DNA of 64,000 bases. Origin: Paenibacillus curdlanolyticus YK9. GTDB taxonomy: Bacteria > Bacillota > Bacilli > Paenibacillales > Paenibacillaceae. The stretch lies in the NCBI RefSeq assembly GCF_000179615.1, contig NZ_AEDD01000004.1:264024-328023 (forward strand), in the 5' to 3' direction. Positions within the stretch are counted from its first letter, which is position 1. The number at the start of each line of letters is the position of its first letter. Positions 17,901 through 26,693 of the stretch are shown piece after piece. Under the pieces are notes generated by a model. That model was not told the DNA's origin, did not search any database, and worked only from the letters and a program-made list of their open reading frames with translations. Both the position numbers and the translations under genes were made by a program.

Positions 17901-20809
17901 TTGAGCGGCGAGCCTGCAACGTAATCGATATAATGGCCGCTCGTATCGTAGCTACCAAAGTCGAGGCCCAAATACGAGTTGATCAGCGTTGTATCGATCG
18001 CGTACACATCATGCCCGCGCCCTTGAATCGTCCAAGCATAAGGCTTGACAGTGTCCCAACTCTGCTGGTCGTAATAGACGGACAGTCCGCGTACGCCTGC
18101 CGATGCTTCCAGCGCGATCAGCGGTTCGCCGTCCACATCATTCTCGCCATGGTTTGTGAAAATCACGGTGCCGCCGCCAATCGTATGATGCGCGACATCC
18201 CATGAGCCGCGCAGCTCTACGCCGCTTGGCACCGTAATCGGCTGCTCCACGCGATAGATGCCCGCTGGCAAATACACGGTGCCGCCGCCTGCCCCCGATG
18301 CCGCATCCAGCGCCGATTGCAGAAGGCCGGACACATCAACGCCGCCGCTCTTGTCAGCGTTGTATGGCGCCTTCGTAAGATCAAACAATTCGCCGCTTGC
18401 CGGCTTAGGCGCTACAGCTAGGTCAGTCGAAACCGCGGAAGGCAGCGGCTTCATCGTGTAACGAGCGTCCTGATGAATGTTCAGCTCCGCTCCGTCGCTC
18501 TGGTCGTCAACCTTCAGCTGCCCATTGTGCCCCGAGTTAAGCGAACGGACCTCCGCCACGCCTCCGGTCAACAGCAGATGATGATCCGCCTTCGCGAACG
18601 TGGACTGCCCCAGAATAATCGAGCCGCCTTCCGCCGCCAGCGCATAGCCGCCCTGTTGCTCATTCCAATTCTCGAACGTACTGTTCTCGAACGACAGCAC
18701 GCCGCTGCCTTCGCTCAGCACCGCATGCAGCGGCGCTCCGCCAACCGTAACCTTGTTGAACTGGACGATCGAGTGGAACCCTTGCGTCGCATAAATCGCC
18801 TTCGGCGCATCGCCGACGCTTGCCTTGAAGCTGCTGTCCGATACGAGCAGGCCGAAATCATTGACCCCTTCGATCTTCAGCGCAACGTTGCAATCCTCGA
18901 TATTTACGCGGTACAGCTGTGCGTTCGCCGTCTCCAGCGATCCCGTCCGCGTCGTAATCCGCATGCCTGTCTTGAAGCCCGAGATGCTGATGTCGGACAT
19001 GTATTCCCAGTCCGAGCGTCCCATCACGATGCCTTCCGCGTTCTCCGTCATATAGCCGCGCAGCGAAGCTGCGTCCGGCGCGCCTGGAAGACCGGAATTC
19101 GCCCAATAGCCCGGTGCGAGGTGAATCCGCTCCAGACGGCCGATATCCGTCGTGAAATCGAGGAAAATGCCCGTTTTCAAAGCGGTGCCGTACAGGTTAT
19201 TCACGTAATGAAGCTCGTTCCATACCGGACCGATTTTAATGCCGTTATAGGCATTGACGAGCGTGACGTTCTTCACTGTCGCGCTGTCGCCCGACAGCTG
19301 CTCAATCGTCCATGGATAAGGAGTCGGAGCTGCCGCCGATTGCTCGGGATACCAGATCGAGAGATTCGTCACGCCGCTGACCGGCTGCATCCGAATGAAG
19401 CTCTCCCCGTTCTCGCTGCCGCGTCCGCCATAGGAAGCGAGCACCGTCCCCCGCACTGCGCCGCCTTGCGATTCCGGGCTCGCCCAGTCGCCGCGCAGCG
19501 TTACGCCCGTCGGAATAATGAGATTGCCGTTCACGCGATAGATGCCTTCTGGCAGGAACACGACGCCGCCGCCGTTATTGCCCGCTGCATCCAGCGCTAA
19601 TTGCAGCGACTCGGTATCATCCGTCGCACCATCGCCGAGCGCCCCGAAATCGCGCCCGTTATAATCGGCGATCACGACGTCCGATGTCGGATAAGCCGTC
19701 GCATACACATTCGCGTTCGCTGGCGCGCCCACGCGCTTCGCCTTCGTAACCGTCACTGCATGCACGCTCATATCCGGATTGTTCGCCGGCGCGCCATTGC
19801 CGCTGATGCCGATCCGGAAATCTGCGCCGTTCGTCCGATTCGCGAACTTCGCGTCGCTCAGCTTGAACGTATAGCTCTTCCACTGGCCGGAATCGCCATA
19901 CGTAAAGGCGGACGCGTCCTTAAAGCCCATGTTGTCGCCCTGCGCATCGTATTGCAGCACGATCGTGCCGCTGCCTTGATCGAGATATTCAACCGAAACG
20001 TATACGTCCTGCGTGCTGTTATCGAACAGATAGCCGTCGTCTACGTTCATGTACAAATAAAGCGTCCGGTCTCCCGGCGCGGCGCTATTCGTGCGCCAAT
20101 AGCTTTTGCCAGCCGTCTCGCCTTTAATGAGACCGCTTTCATTATCGCCCGCTCTAGCCGAGATGCCCGACTCAACGGACGGGTCCCCGAGCACGATGCT
20201 TGCGCTGTCGGACGAAGCGCCCTTCAGCGTCTTCTTCACTGAGACGGAAGCGAGCTTCAGGTCCGCGTTCGTCTGCCAGCTAGCTCCGCCGCCTTCGATG
20301 CCGATCCGGAAGTCGCCGCCGCCCGTCCGATTCGCGAATTTCGCATCGGTCACCTTGAACGTATGGGTTTTCCATGTTCCTGTATTCGTGTAATTAAACA
20401 ACGGCGCGTCCTTGTATCCTGCTGTCTGCGAATCATATTGAAGAACGATGCTGCCGCTGCCTTGATCGAAATAGTCGACGCTCACTTCTACGTCATAATC
20501 TTGGCTGTCATACAAGTAAGCGTCGTCTACGTTCATGTAGAAATAAATAATACGCGAGCCGTCCGTCTTGTTCGTCTGCCAATAGCCCCGGCTATCCTGC
20601 GTCCCTGTCACTAAACCCGTTGCGTCATCGCCAGGTCTGGCCGTAATGCCATCCTCCGTCGGCACGTCGCCAAGCGCAATGCTAACGCTTTCATTATTGG
20701 CCTGCGCAGAAGCGCGAGGAGGCAGATTTAGTCCTGTAACGACGAGCAGCAGCGCAAGCGCAGCCGCGACAATGATTCGAATTTGATCCCGCAATCGTCT
20801 TGCTTTCAC
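14921..20809 (-). CDS. Giant SLH-anchored double beta-helix (pectate-lyase-like) protein
   Basis: 1962 residues from GTG 20809, with CGGAGGA seven bases upstream. Order: signal peptide (1-36); two tandem related sugar-binding-like domains (about 37-195 and 198-362, both with YFDQGSGSIVLQYD-type and FRIGI motifs); two pectate-lyase-3-type right-handed beta-helices (about 370-790, YNGRDFGALGDGATDDTESL, and about 800-1240, GGGTVYLPAGIYRVEQPI); a CBM9/DOMON-like domain (about 1345-1540, WDDDNLYVAIDVRDD); a collagen-like Gly-Pro linker; a beta-rich domain; and three SLH repeats (about 1780-1962) that bind pyruvylated cell-wall polymer. It is displayed on the cell surface and probably binds or cleaves polysaccharide. 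The gene sits between the binding-protein gene and the GH71/99-like gene. Catalytic residues cannot be assigned. Confidence 0.9.
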   Translation of the reverse strand: MKARRLRDQIRIIVAAALALLLVVTGLNLPPRASAQANNESVSIALGDVPTEDGITARPGDDATGLVTGTQDSRGYWQTNKTDGSRIIYFYMNVDDAYLYDSQDYDVEVSVDYFDQGSGSIVLQYDSQTAGYKDAPLFNYTNTGTWKTHTFKVTDAKFANRTGGGDFRIGIEGGGASWQTNADLKLASVSVKKTLKGASSDSASIVLGDPSVESGISARAGDNESGLIKGETAGKSYWRTNSAAPGDRTLYLYMNVDDGYLFDNSTQDVYVSVEYLDQGSGTIVLQYDAQGDNMGFKDASAFTYGDSGQWKSYTFKLSDAKFANRTNGADFRIGISGNGAPANNPDMSVHAVTVTKAKRVGAPANANVYATAYPTSDVVIADYNGRDFGALGDGATDDTESLQLALDAAGNNGGGVVFLPEGIYRVNGNLIIPTGVTLRGDWASPESQGGAVRGTVLASYGGRGSENGESFIRMQPVSGVTNLSIWYPEQSAAAPTPYPWTIEQLSGDSATVKNVTLVNAYNGIKIGPVWNELHYVNNLYGTALKTGIFLDFTTDIGRLERIHLAPGYWANSGLPGAPDAASLRGYMTENAEGIVMGRSDWEYMSDISISGFKTGMRITTRTGSLETANAQLYRVNIEDCNVALKIEGVNDFGLLVSDSSFKASVGDAPKAIYATQGFHSIVQFNKVTVGGAPLHAVLSEGSGVLSFENSTFENWNEQQGGYALAAEGGSIILGQSTFAKADHHLLLTGGVAEVRSLNSGHNGQLKVDDQSDGAELNIHQDARYTMKPLPSAVSTDLAVAPKPASGELFDLTKAPYNADKSGGVDVSGLLQSALDAASGAGGGTVYLPAGIYRVEQPITVPSGVELRGSWDVAHHTIGGGTVIFTNHGENDVDGEPLIALEASAGVRGLSVYYDQQSWDTVKPYAWTIQGRGHDVYAIDTTLINSYLGLDFGSYDTSGHYIDYVAGSPLKEGIVIGGGASDGIVRNVQFNPHYYGRNNYPNHPSTDADFQKVWNYQKEHLDAFRVGDVSGETIFNTFVYGSQYGIHFENQNGNGPEAVIIGHGTDGSKKGVYLEGAGADGLSFVNTELVSLSTTDKVYITTAPSFDGEATFFNSSMWGDTTRSIDAYAGKLSIQQANFTNVGERGVNALGGDVDLYNSYFQQAGTTHVFAGSDIERLNVSNNVFKGGMQLANEAADKVVGTNLVPVTLQLVKGTFDEAHPAESNLKLSVTNATDPQPLSGRIEWVQPAGYASMMAPIRFEQLGHGQSVTLPLPYLAADAIKFKVVLDSGYSYMTSVKTKQSFASKRGGTADAPAIALNAADQYFSLGSKWDGVNDLSLQSNVSWDDDNLYVAIDVRDDAHAQSWTGGDIWQGDSIQLALDLSRQAGASSANVSELGFALSNSGTVTQWRWRAPSGLATGNIPGAHTSIVRDDASGVTTYAITLPWTELHGPGVSLDPTKPIGFTLLANENDGAGRAAFMEYNQGIGTSKDSVAFGDLYLLSGTYSALLESSAKQAVDDAVKTTSVTERDAARSFVNLLPAGGLKQSLMARLDAGPGPGGPTGPTGPTTPSVPPVNPGTGSSLNIKPVVDPATGIAKAVLDAAALDKATGQAEQGQGGVRRITVNVSAAAGASGYSVELPTQVIANAKGKGVAITLATPLGSAELPSDLLAGSKDLGSTVVWTIKPAQGLNAAVSGAVGNRPAVELSLQSQGKAAAGGFSLAVKVAIPYKPTEAELAHSERLVVWHIDEQGHATPIPSSRYDSKTGQMTFNTAQSGTFVVVYSTKTFADLTRVPWAKQAIEALSARGVVQGANDNEFQPSASIKRADFVLLLVRALELSASFDGSFSDVPRTSYYYDALGIARELGIATGGGEGAFNPNARITREEAAVLLARALKAKQAELAAGSNASLSAYADGASVSDYAVQAMASLLDAGLLQGSGGKLNPAGALTRAEAAVLLYRAIR

Positions 20810-20845
20810 GTGTGTGTCCTCCGTTTCGAGTCAATTTGCGCATAC

Positions 20846-20886
20846 AAAAAGAGAGGCCTCGCTTTCACTTGCAAGGTCGGCCTCTC
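20846..20886 (-). terminator. Terminator after the binding-protein gene
   Basis: GAGAGGCC (20851-20858) pairs with GGCCTCTC (20879-20886); on minus the stem is followed by TTTTT. It would let the binding protein be made in excess over the SLH protein downstream. Confidence 0.8.
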
Positions 20887-20901
20887 TCTACGGTGTCGGA
20901 A

Positions 20902-22455
20902 TTACTTCTTGGTGGCCAGATATGCGTCGATTTGCTTCTGCGTTTCAGAGATGATTTTGTCGAGGCCGTTTTTCTTCTGCGTCTCGATATAACCATTTAC
21001 CGATTTCTCTACGTCTTTCACCATGCCGTACTCGATCGGACGGCTGATTTCGTCTGCCGCTTGGTCGCGTTTCGCGATTTCATTGCGCATCGTATCTTCG
21101 GCGATAAACAAGCCGTCGATCGGCGAGTTGACGTTGTTCGGTTGGCTTGCGAAGTCTGCTTCTTGCAGCCAGAAGTCTTTGCCGTACGTCATCGTCGGAC
21201 GCATGAATTGCGGCTTCCAGAACGCCCATTGGCCGCCCCACTCCATGTAGTTGCTCGTCGTTGTTTGCATGCCCTCCGGATATTCAGCTGCGTCGCCTTT
21301 GAGCACATACGTTTTGCCTTCGATGCCATATTGCACGAGATCATACAACGTACGATCCGTCTCCAGCATGTCGAGGAAGCGAAGCACGCGATCCGCATGC
21401 TTTGCATTTTGGTTAATCGCAACGACGTTCGCGAGCGCCGTGCGGTTCACGTAACGTTTGTCCGGGTAGAGCAGCGACATTTCTTGCTTGTAGGAGCTGT
21501 CCGTGAAGCCTGGGTTCGCGTTCGCCCATTCATGGGACGTTACCGTAAACAGCAGCTTGCCGTTGCGCCATTGCGACTCGGCGCCTTCCTTGTCGATCAT
21601 GGCGTCGCGGTTGATCAGCTTGTCGTCGTACCATACTTTGGCAAGCTTCGAAGCTTCCATGTAGAACGGCTGCTGCTCGATCGCTTGAACCGTAATTTTC
21701 GGATCGTTCAGGTAGAAGCCGAGGCCGTGGAAGTTCAGGTCGACCCATTCGTCGCGAATCATATAGATCGACAACGGCGTCGTACGGGAAATTTTTTCGT
21801 TCGGGAACGCTTTTTTCAGCTCGCGAAGCAGCTTGTCGATATCCTCGATTGTTTTCACCGAATCCTTGGATACGTCGATGCCTGCTTGCTCCGCCAGATC
21901 AGAACGCCAACCGGCGAATTTACGCTCGTTCATTTTCATCGTCCAAGGCAGGCCGACGATATTGCCGTTTACCGTTGCTGCGGTGAGCGTGCCTTGCTCT
22001 TGGTATTTCTTGTACAAGTTCGGCGCGTATTTCGGCAGCAGATCATTCAGCGCCATGTACGAGCCTTTAGCGGCCATTTGTTTGTACGACAGCCAGTCGC
22101 CATCGAAGTTCATGTCCCAATCGTCGCCGGAAGCAGCCATGACGAGCATTTTCTCTTTGAAGTCGCCAAACGGAATGAAGTTGATGTCGAACTTGACGTT
22201 CAGCCCTTTGCCCTTCACATAGTTGCTGACTGCTGTCCATACTTCGTCCGTCGCTGCCTTCTTGTCGCCGCCGAAGTAGAACTTGAGCGTGACCTCTTCC
22301 TCTTGGCCTGTCGACGTCGAACCTTCTGCAGGCTTGCTGCCTGCGTCTTTGTTAGGCTCGGCTTCATTACTGCTGCCGCATGCTCCCAGCGCGATGCTCA
22401 GGAACAGCAAAATCGTGGTGAACAGGATCAGCCTAACTTTTCTGCCTTGCTTCAT
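20902..22455 (-). CDS. Sugar ABC transporter solute-binding lipoprotein (LplA-like)
   Basis: I start at ATG 22455, with GGGGAGAGG upstream; the longer reading from 22527 is unlikely. The product is 517 residues. The signal peptide ends in the lipobox LGAC, so the protein is a diacylglyceryl-anchored lipoprotein outside the membrane. An acidic, Ser/Thr-rich linker precedes the type 1 extracellular binding domain, with MLVMAASGDDWDMNFDGDW near residue 110. The C-terminal part has the DUF3502-like region found in LplA-type proteins. It captures oligosaccharide for the two permeases encoded just upstream on the same strand. No ATPase gene is present in the cluster, so a shared MsmX-type ATPase encoded elsewhere is likely. 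Confidence 0.92.
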   Translation of the reverse strand: MKQGRKVRLILFTTILLFLSIALGACGSSNEAEPNKDAGSKPAEGSTSTGQEEEVTLKFYFGGDKKAATDEVWTAVSNYVKGKGLNVKFDINFIPFGDFKEKMLVMAASGDDWDMNFDGDWLSYKQMAAKGSYMALNDLLPKYAPNLYKKYQEQGTLTAATVNGNIVGLPWTMKMNERKFAGWRSDLAEQAGIDVSKDSVKTIEDIDKLLRELKKAFPNEKISRTTPLSIYMIRDEWVDLNFHGLGFYLNDPKITVQAIEQQPFYMEASKLAKVWYDDKLINRDAMIDKEGAESQWRNGKLLFTVTSHEWANANPGFTDSSYKQEMSLLYPDKRYVNRTALANVVAINQNAKHADRVLRFLDMLETDRTLYDLVQYGIEGKTYVLKGDAAEYPEGMQTTTSNYMEWGGQWAFWKPQFMRPTMTYGKDFWLQEADFASQPNNVNSPIDGLFIAEDTMRNEIAKRDQAADEISRPIEYGMVKDVEKSVNGYIETQKKNGLDKIISETQKQIDAYLATKK

Positions 22456-22546
22456 GTCAACCTCTCCCCTGTATGAAAATATATATACTAAACGGCTGTA
22501 GCGCGTCCGGTAAGCAGCTTGCCTCACCTTATTCTAGCCGATTTAG

Positions 22547-23428
22547 CTACCCTTTTACCGCCCCGACCATCAGCCCCTTAACGAAATAGCGCTGAAGGAA
22601 CGGATATAGGAAAATGATTGGTCCGATCGTAATGACGGTAAGCGCCATTTTGATCGATTCAGACGGAATTTGCGCCGAGATGCGCTGCATGGCGGCGGCG
22701 TTGCTGGAGCTCTTGAGAAACTCCACGTTCGAGATCAGCGTTCGCAGCAGCAATTGCAGCGGCTGCAGCTCTTGTTTGTCTACGAACATGAGGCCGAGGA
22801 ACCAATCGTTCCAGTAGCCCAGCGCGACGAACAAACCGACGGTTGCAAGCACGGGCAGCGCGAGCGGCATAATGAGGCGGCTGTAGATGCGAAGCTCGCC
22901 GGCGCCGTCCATTTTGGCCGATTCATGCAAATCCTCTGGAATCGACAGCATGAAGTTTCGGATGAGGAACATGTTGAAGGCGTTGGCCAGCGGAGGCAAA
23001 ATAAGCGCCCACAGCGTATCCTTCAGATGCAGATAGTTCACGCAGATGATGTACCAAGGAACCAAGCCGCCGTTGAACAGCATCGTTACGATGACGTAGA
23101 CGGACAGGATGTTCCGGTATTTGAACGACCGTCTGGCCATCACGTAAGCGCCCATGCTTGTAACGAATAGGGAGAGCGCCGTGCCAACGACGGTAACGAT
23201 GATGCTGATGACATAAGCGTCAAGGATCCGGTTCGAGCCGAGCAGCAAAATTTTGTACGAGTCGAACGTGATGTGCTTAGGCCATATCGAGTAGCCGAAG
23301 TTCATAATGTCCTTCTCCGTGCTGAGCGAGCCGGAGATGACCATCAGGAACGGGAATAGGCAGGCTAAGCTGAACAGCGTGACAGCGGTAACGATGACGG
23401 TCTGGCTGATCGAAAACCGTTTGGCCAT
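22547..23428 (-). CDS. Carbohydrate ABC transporter permease (LplC/YtcP-like)
   Basis: 293 residues with six predicted membrane helices and the cytoplasmic EAA loop (ESAKMDGAGELRIYSRLIMPLALP) that contacts the ATPase. The C-terminus KGLMVGAVKG is typical of the MalG/LplC side of the family. A strong AAAGGAGG lies upstream of ATG 23428. It pairs with the permease at 23453-24379, 24 bp upstream, to form the membrane channel for the lipoprotein-bound sugar. Confidence 0.93.
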   Translation of the reverse strand: MAKRFSISQTVIVTAVTLFSLACLFPFLMVISGSLSTEKDIMNFGYSIWPKHITFDSYKILLLGSNRILDAYVISIIVTVVGTALSLFVTSMGAYVMARRSFKYRNILSVYVIVTMLFNGGLVPWYIICVNYLHLKDTLWALILPPLANAFNMFLIRNFMLSIPEDLHESAKMDGAGELRIYSRLIMPLALPVLATVGLFVALGYWNDWFLGLMFVDKQELQPLQLLLRTLISNVEFLKSSSNAAAMQRISAQIPSESIKMALTVITIGPIIFLYPFLQRYFVKGLMVGAVKG

Positions 23429-23452
23429 AGTGGCTCATGACCTCCTTTGATG

Positions 23453-24379
23453 TTAGAAAATAGCGGAATCCTTATCCACTTTGCGCGCAGCATAGTTGCT
23501 GGCTAGTACGAGCACGAATGCGATGATCGATTGCAGGAAGCCTGCGGCGGATGCCATGCCGATATCGCCCGATTTGCGTAAGCTGCGATAGACGAACGTA
23601 TCGATAACGTCGGTTGTCGGGAACAGGAGCGAAGCGTCGCCAACCATGGCATAGAACATCCCGAAATCCGCGTTCATGATGCGTCCGACGGCGAGAAGCG
23701 TCAGAATGATAATCGTCGGCCTCAGCATCGGAAGGCTGATGTAGCGAATTTGCTGCCAACGGGTTGCGCCGTCGATCGAAGCTGCTTCGTAATACGAGTT
23801 GTCAACCGACGTAAGCGCCGCCAGATAAACGATCGTGCCGTAGCCCGTTACCTTCCAACGAATCGCCATCGTCAGAATGAACGGCCATAATCCGGCGTTG
23901 CTATAGAAGTCGATCGGCTCGAAGCCCAGCCACATAACGAACCGGTTGACCGCGCCGCTCTCGAAATTCAGCAGGTTGTAAGCGAAGACGCCGACGACGA
24001 TCCAAGAGATGAAGAACGGCAGGAACGTCAACGACTGGGACAGCCGTTTGAAGAACCGATTCTTCATTTCGTTAAGCAGGAGCGCCAGCCCGACCTCGAA
24101 CACGAGCCCGACGACGATGAAGAGCGCATTCAGCAGAATCGTGTTGCGAATGGCGCGGAATGCTGCGTCGGACGAAAACAAGTAATCAAAGTTATTGAAT
24201 AACGGGTGCATCCAATCGCTGCCGAAAATGCCTTTTTGAAAATTGAAATCCTTGAAGGCAATGACCAGTCCGGCAAGCGGCAGGTAGTTAAACAGAAAGA
24301 GGAGCACCGCTACCGGCAGAAACATCAGCAGAAGCGTCCGGTTGCGCATCAGCTCTCGCAGCATGCCATTGGATCTCAT
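23453..24379 (-). CDS. Carbohydrate ABC transporter permease (LplB-like)
   Basis: 308 residues from ATG 24379 (AAAGG nine bases upstream; ATG 24385 is an alternative). Six membrane segments, starting with LLLMFLPVAVLLFLFNYLPLAG. The EAA loop EAASIDGATRWQQIRYISLPML and the C-terminal DKDSAIF are as in the LplB family. It is the first gene of the transporter operon, whose promoter region contains a cre-like site and repeat element A. Confidence 0.93.
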   Translation of the reverse strand: MRSNGMLRELMRNRTLLLMFLPVAVLLFLFNYLPLAGLVIAFKDFNFQKGIFGSDWMHPLFNNFDYLFSSDAAFRAIRNTILLNALFIVVGLVFEVGLALLLNEMKNRFFKRLSQSLTFLPFFISWIVVGVFAYNLLNFESGAVNRFVMWLGFEPIDFYSNAGLWPFILTMAIRWKVTGYGTIVYLAALTSVDNSYYEAASIDGATRWQQIRYISLPMLRPTIIILTLLAVGRIMNADFGMFYAMVGDASLLFPTTDVIDTFVYRSLRKSGDIGMASAAGFLQSIIAFVLVLASNYAARKVDKDSAIF

Positions 24380-24493
24380 AACCATCTACCTTTCTTCGTT
24401 GTGATAGTTCTATCTTAGCGCCTCGGGGAACGAGCCCGCCATGAGCCGATCTTAACGTTTGCAGGGCAATATTAGCGCGCGGAAACAATCTTT

Positions 24494-24507
24494 TGAAACC
24501 GCTTGCA
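24494..24507. promoter_or_regulatory. cre-like (CcpA/LacI-family) site upstream of the ABC operon
   Basis: TGAAACCGCTTGCA matches the cre pattern TGWNANCGNTNWCA at all but one fixed position. It is about 115 bp upstream of the LplB-like start. A degenerate half (TTAACGTTTGCAG) lies at about 24452-24464. Catabolite repression of the transporter is the likely role. Confidence 0.45.
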
Positions 24508-24580
24508 ATTCAAATTGCGGCCACCGGCACAGGTGATGGAAAGGAGGCGTTAGCCGCGTTGGCGTGCTCATCCGTCTGCT

Positions 24581-24776
24581 CATTGCAGTTCGTACAATGG
24601 AAGCTGCCCGAGCGCGTAAGCGAGCAAGGTATCCTTGCACATTGCGCAACGAGAACATTGGTTTTCTATGGTTTGAGCACCTCTTACCTCTTCTCGACCA
24701 AATCTTGTTGCATGAACTGCAATGGGACCTTCGAGGGCAAGCAACTTGCCCCTTTCTCGTTGTACGTCTTGCAACG
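24581..24776. repeat. Four-arm palindrome element A
   Basis: Four 19-bp arms at 24581, 24633, 24706 and 24758: CATTGCAGTTCGTACAATG, CCTTGCACATTGCGCAACG, TGTTGCATGAACTGCAATG and CGTTGTACGTCTTGCAACG. Each is an imperfect palindrome, half-site CNTTGYA with a 5-bp centre. Spacings are 52, 73 and 52 bp, with the dyad centre of both arm pairs at 24678.5. It lies between the ABC operon promoter and the sensor-kinase terminator. Confidence 0.9.
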
Positions 24777-24817
24777 ACATCAACGTTTCGTTCAGCTCAA
24801 AACCGCAGAACACAAAC

Positions 24818-24844
24818 AAAGCCGCCCGGTCGCCGGACGGCTTT
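24818..24844. terminator. Terminator after the sensor kinase
   Basis: AAAGCCGCCCGG (24818-24829) and CCGGACGGCTTT (24833-24844) form a 12-bp stem (one G-U on minus) with a 3-nt loop. On minus the stem ends in TTT. It follows the kinase stop by about 45 bp. Confidence 0.75.
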
Positions 24845-24890
24845 AACATTTAATCGCGTTATGGCTTCGCTTGCTTAACCTTTAACCTCG

Positions 24891-26693
24891 TTAACGCAGC
24901 AGGTCGGAGGTCGACTGCGCTCCCTCTCTTAGTATCGGATGGCGAAGCGTAATCCGGGTGCCGATCCCTTCGCCGGTTTCGATGCTAAGCTTGTAAGCCG
25001 AGCCAAAATACAGCTTCAGCCGGTCGTTCACGTTCCGCAGCCCGACGCCGCCTCTGGACGCGCCCGGAGCCGCCGAACGCGTATCCTCATCCGCCTCCAG
25101 CCTCCGCAGCACCTCCTCGGGAATGCCGTTGCCGTTATCGGACAGCTCGATGACGACGTCGCGCCCTTCCGTTCTGCCCGTCAGAACAATCTTGCCTTGT
25201 TCAAAATTTTGCCGAACGCTATGCTCGATCGCATTCTCGACGAGCGGCTGGAGCAGCAGCCGCAGGAACGGTACGGCTAGCGTCTCCTCGTCGATGATGT
25301 ACAGGATGCGGACCGGCTTGCCCATGCGGGCCTGCTCGATGAGCACATAAGCTTTGACCTGCTCGATCTCGCGCGCAAGCGTCGTAATTTCTTTGCCGGA
25401 ATTCAAGCTTAGCCGCAGCAGATTGCCCAGCGCCGATACCATCTCGCTAATGTCGGTCCGCCCATGGTTTTCCGCCTTCCAGCGGATCGATTCGAGCGTG
25501 TTGTATAAGAAATGCGGGTTAATCTGGTGGCTGAGCACCTGGAACTCAAGCTCCTTCTTCTTGCGCTCGGAATGGGACGCCTCCTCGACCAGCCCTTCAA
25601 TCCGATCGATGAGGCTGCCGTAGCCGCGATACAGCCACCCGACCTCATCCAGCCGCGTTGCAAGTGGAGCCGAGAAACGAAAATCGCCCGACTCCGAGCG
25701 CCGCATCAGCCGCACGAGCTTCACGATCGGCTGCGTATAGTTGACCGTAATGTAGGCGACGACGCCCACGCAGCAAACCAGATAGACGATCAGAATAATG
25801 ACGAGCAGCCGAGTGATCTCGTCAATCGTCCCCGTCAGCTGCTCCATCGGCGTCAAGCTGACGATGCGCCATGGCTCGCTGTCCATGCCTACGGATGTCG
25901 CCAAATATGTGTTGCCCTTGATCTCAAGCGACTCCGAGCCATCCTCTCTCGCATCGATATAGGAACGGGCTGGAAACGGCTTGCCCGTCCATTCGTTCGC
26001 CGTTGAATCGTACAGCACCGTGCCGTCTTCCCCTAACAGCAGCAGCTTCTGGTCTTCCACTTGATCCGATGGGGAAAAATAACGCTTGATCTGATCCTCT
26101 GATAGATCAGCTGCGATAATGCCGCGCGGCGTCTGATCGTACAGCCCTGAGAATCGCTTCACATACATGAGCAGCGGACGCGCAGACTTGCCCCTCGCAG
26201 GCTCGGACAGATGCCATGTCGGGCTAATCGATGCTTTGGAACGCTGAAACCATTCTTCGCCAACGACGGTCTCCGACTCTCCGATCGTGCTCATGTAAGT
26301 CGGATACGTCCTTGGATCAATCGGAAACAGTCGTACGCGGAACGCATCGACGAGCGGCGTCGTCTGGTAGAGCACGGTCAGCATATTGACGGTGAAGCTC
26401 TCCTCCTCGGCAGGGTTCTTCGGTTCGCGCTCCAGCAGCTCTTGAATGCGCTTGTTGCCGATTAACACATTGATTTGGTCGTTCACGTCATTTAAATAGA
26501 TTTCAAAGTTTTTGCGCGCCTGCAGCAGGTAGCTGGTCTGGATCGTTGTATTGGCGTTCATGATGCCTTCGATTGACTTGATATGCGCGTAGTAGGCGAA
26601 CAGCAGAAACGGCAAAATAATAATGACGAAAAAGATCAGGATCATGCGATTGCGAAAAGACGACAGCATCTGAATCGGCTTTCTTCTAATCAT
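24891..26693 (-). CDS. Membrane sensor histidine kinase (YesM-like)
   Basis: 600 residues from ATG 26693, which overlaps the regulator's stop by 8 bases; the longer reading to 26858 lies inside the regulator gene. Two membrane helices (about 15-37 and 295-320) flank a large extracellular sensing domain of the dCache type. A HAMP region follows, then a His_kinase domain with the phospho-acceptor in HQINPHFLYNTLESIRW, and an HATPase_c domain with ELSDNGNGIPEEV and GVGLRNVNDRL. This class typically senses carbohydrates and controls adjacent sugar transporters and hydrolases. Here the LplB-LplC-LplA-like operon lies directly downstream. Confidence 0.93.
   Translation of the reverse strand: MIRRKPIQMLSSFRNRMILIFFVIIILPFLLFAYYAHIKSIEGIMNANTTIQTSYLLQARKNFEIYLNDVNDQINVLIGNKRIQELLEREPKNPAEEESFTVNMLTVLYQTTPLVDAFRVRLFPIDPRTYPTYMSTIGESETVVGEEWFQRSKASISPTWHLSEPARGKSARPLLMYVKRFSGLYDQTPRGIIAADLSEDQIKRYFSPSDQVEDQKLLLLGEDGTVLYDSTANEWTGKPFPARSYIDAREDGSESLEIKGNTYLATSVGMDSEPWRIVSLTPMEQLTGTIDEITRLLVIILIVYLVCCVGVVAYITVNYTQPIVKLVRLMRRSESGDFRFSAPLATRLDEVGWLYRGYGSLIDRIEGLVEEASHSERKKKELEFQVLSHQINPHFLYNTLESIRWKAENHGRTDISEMVSALGNLLRLSLNSGKEITTLAREIEQVKAYVLIEQARMGKPVRILYIIDEETLAVPFLRLLLQPLVENAIEHSVRQNFEQGKIVLTGRTEGRDVVIELSDNGNGIPEEVLRRLEADEDTRSAAPGASRGGVGLRNVNDRLKLYFGSAYKLSIETGEGIGTRITLRHPILREGAQSTSDLLR

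Noticed and set aside
18473-19600. Long plus-strand ORF (375 codons) inside the SLH gene
   Set aside because: Arginine- and histidine-rich shadow frame of a clear gene on the other strand; no ribosome site. The same applies to the plus-strand frame at 20800-22476.
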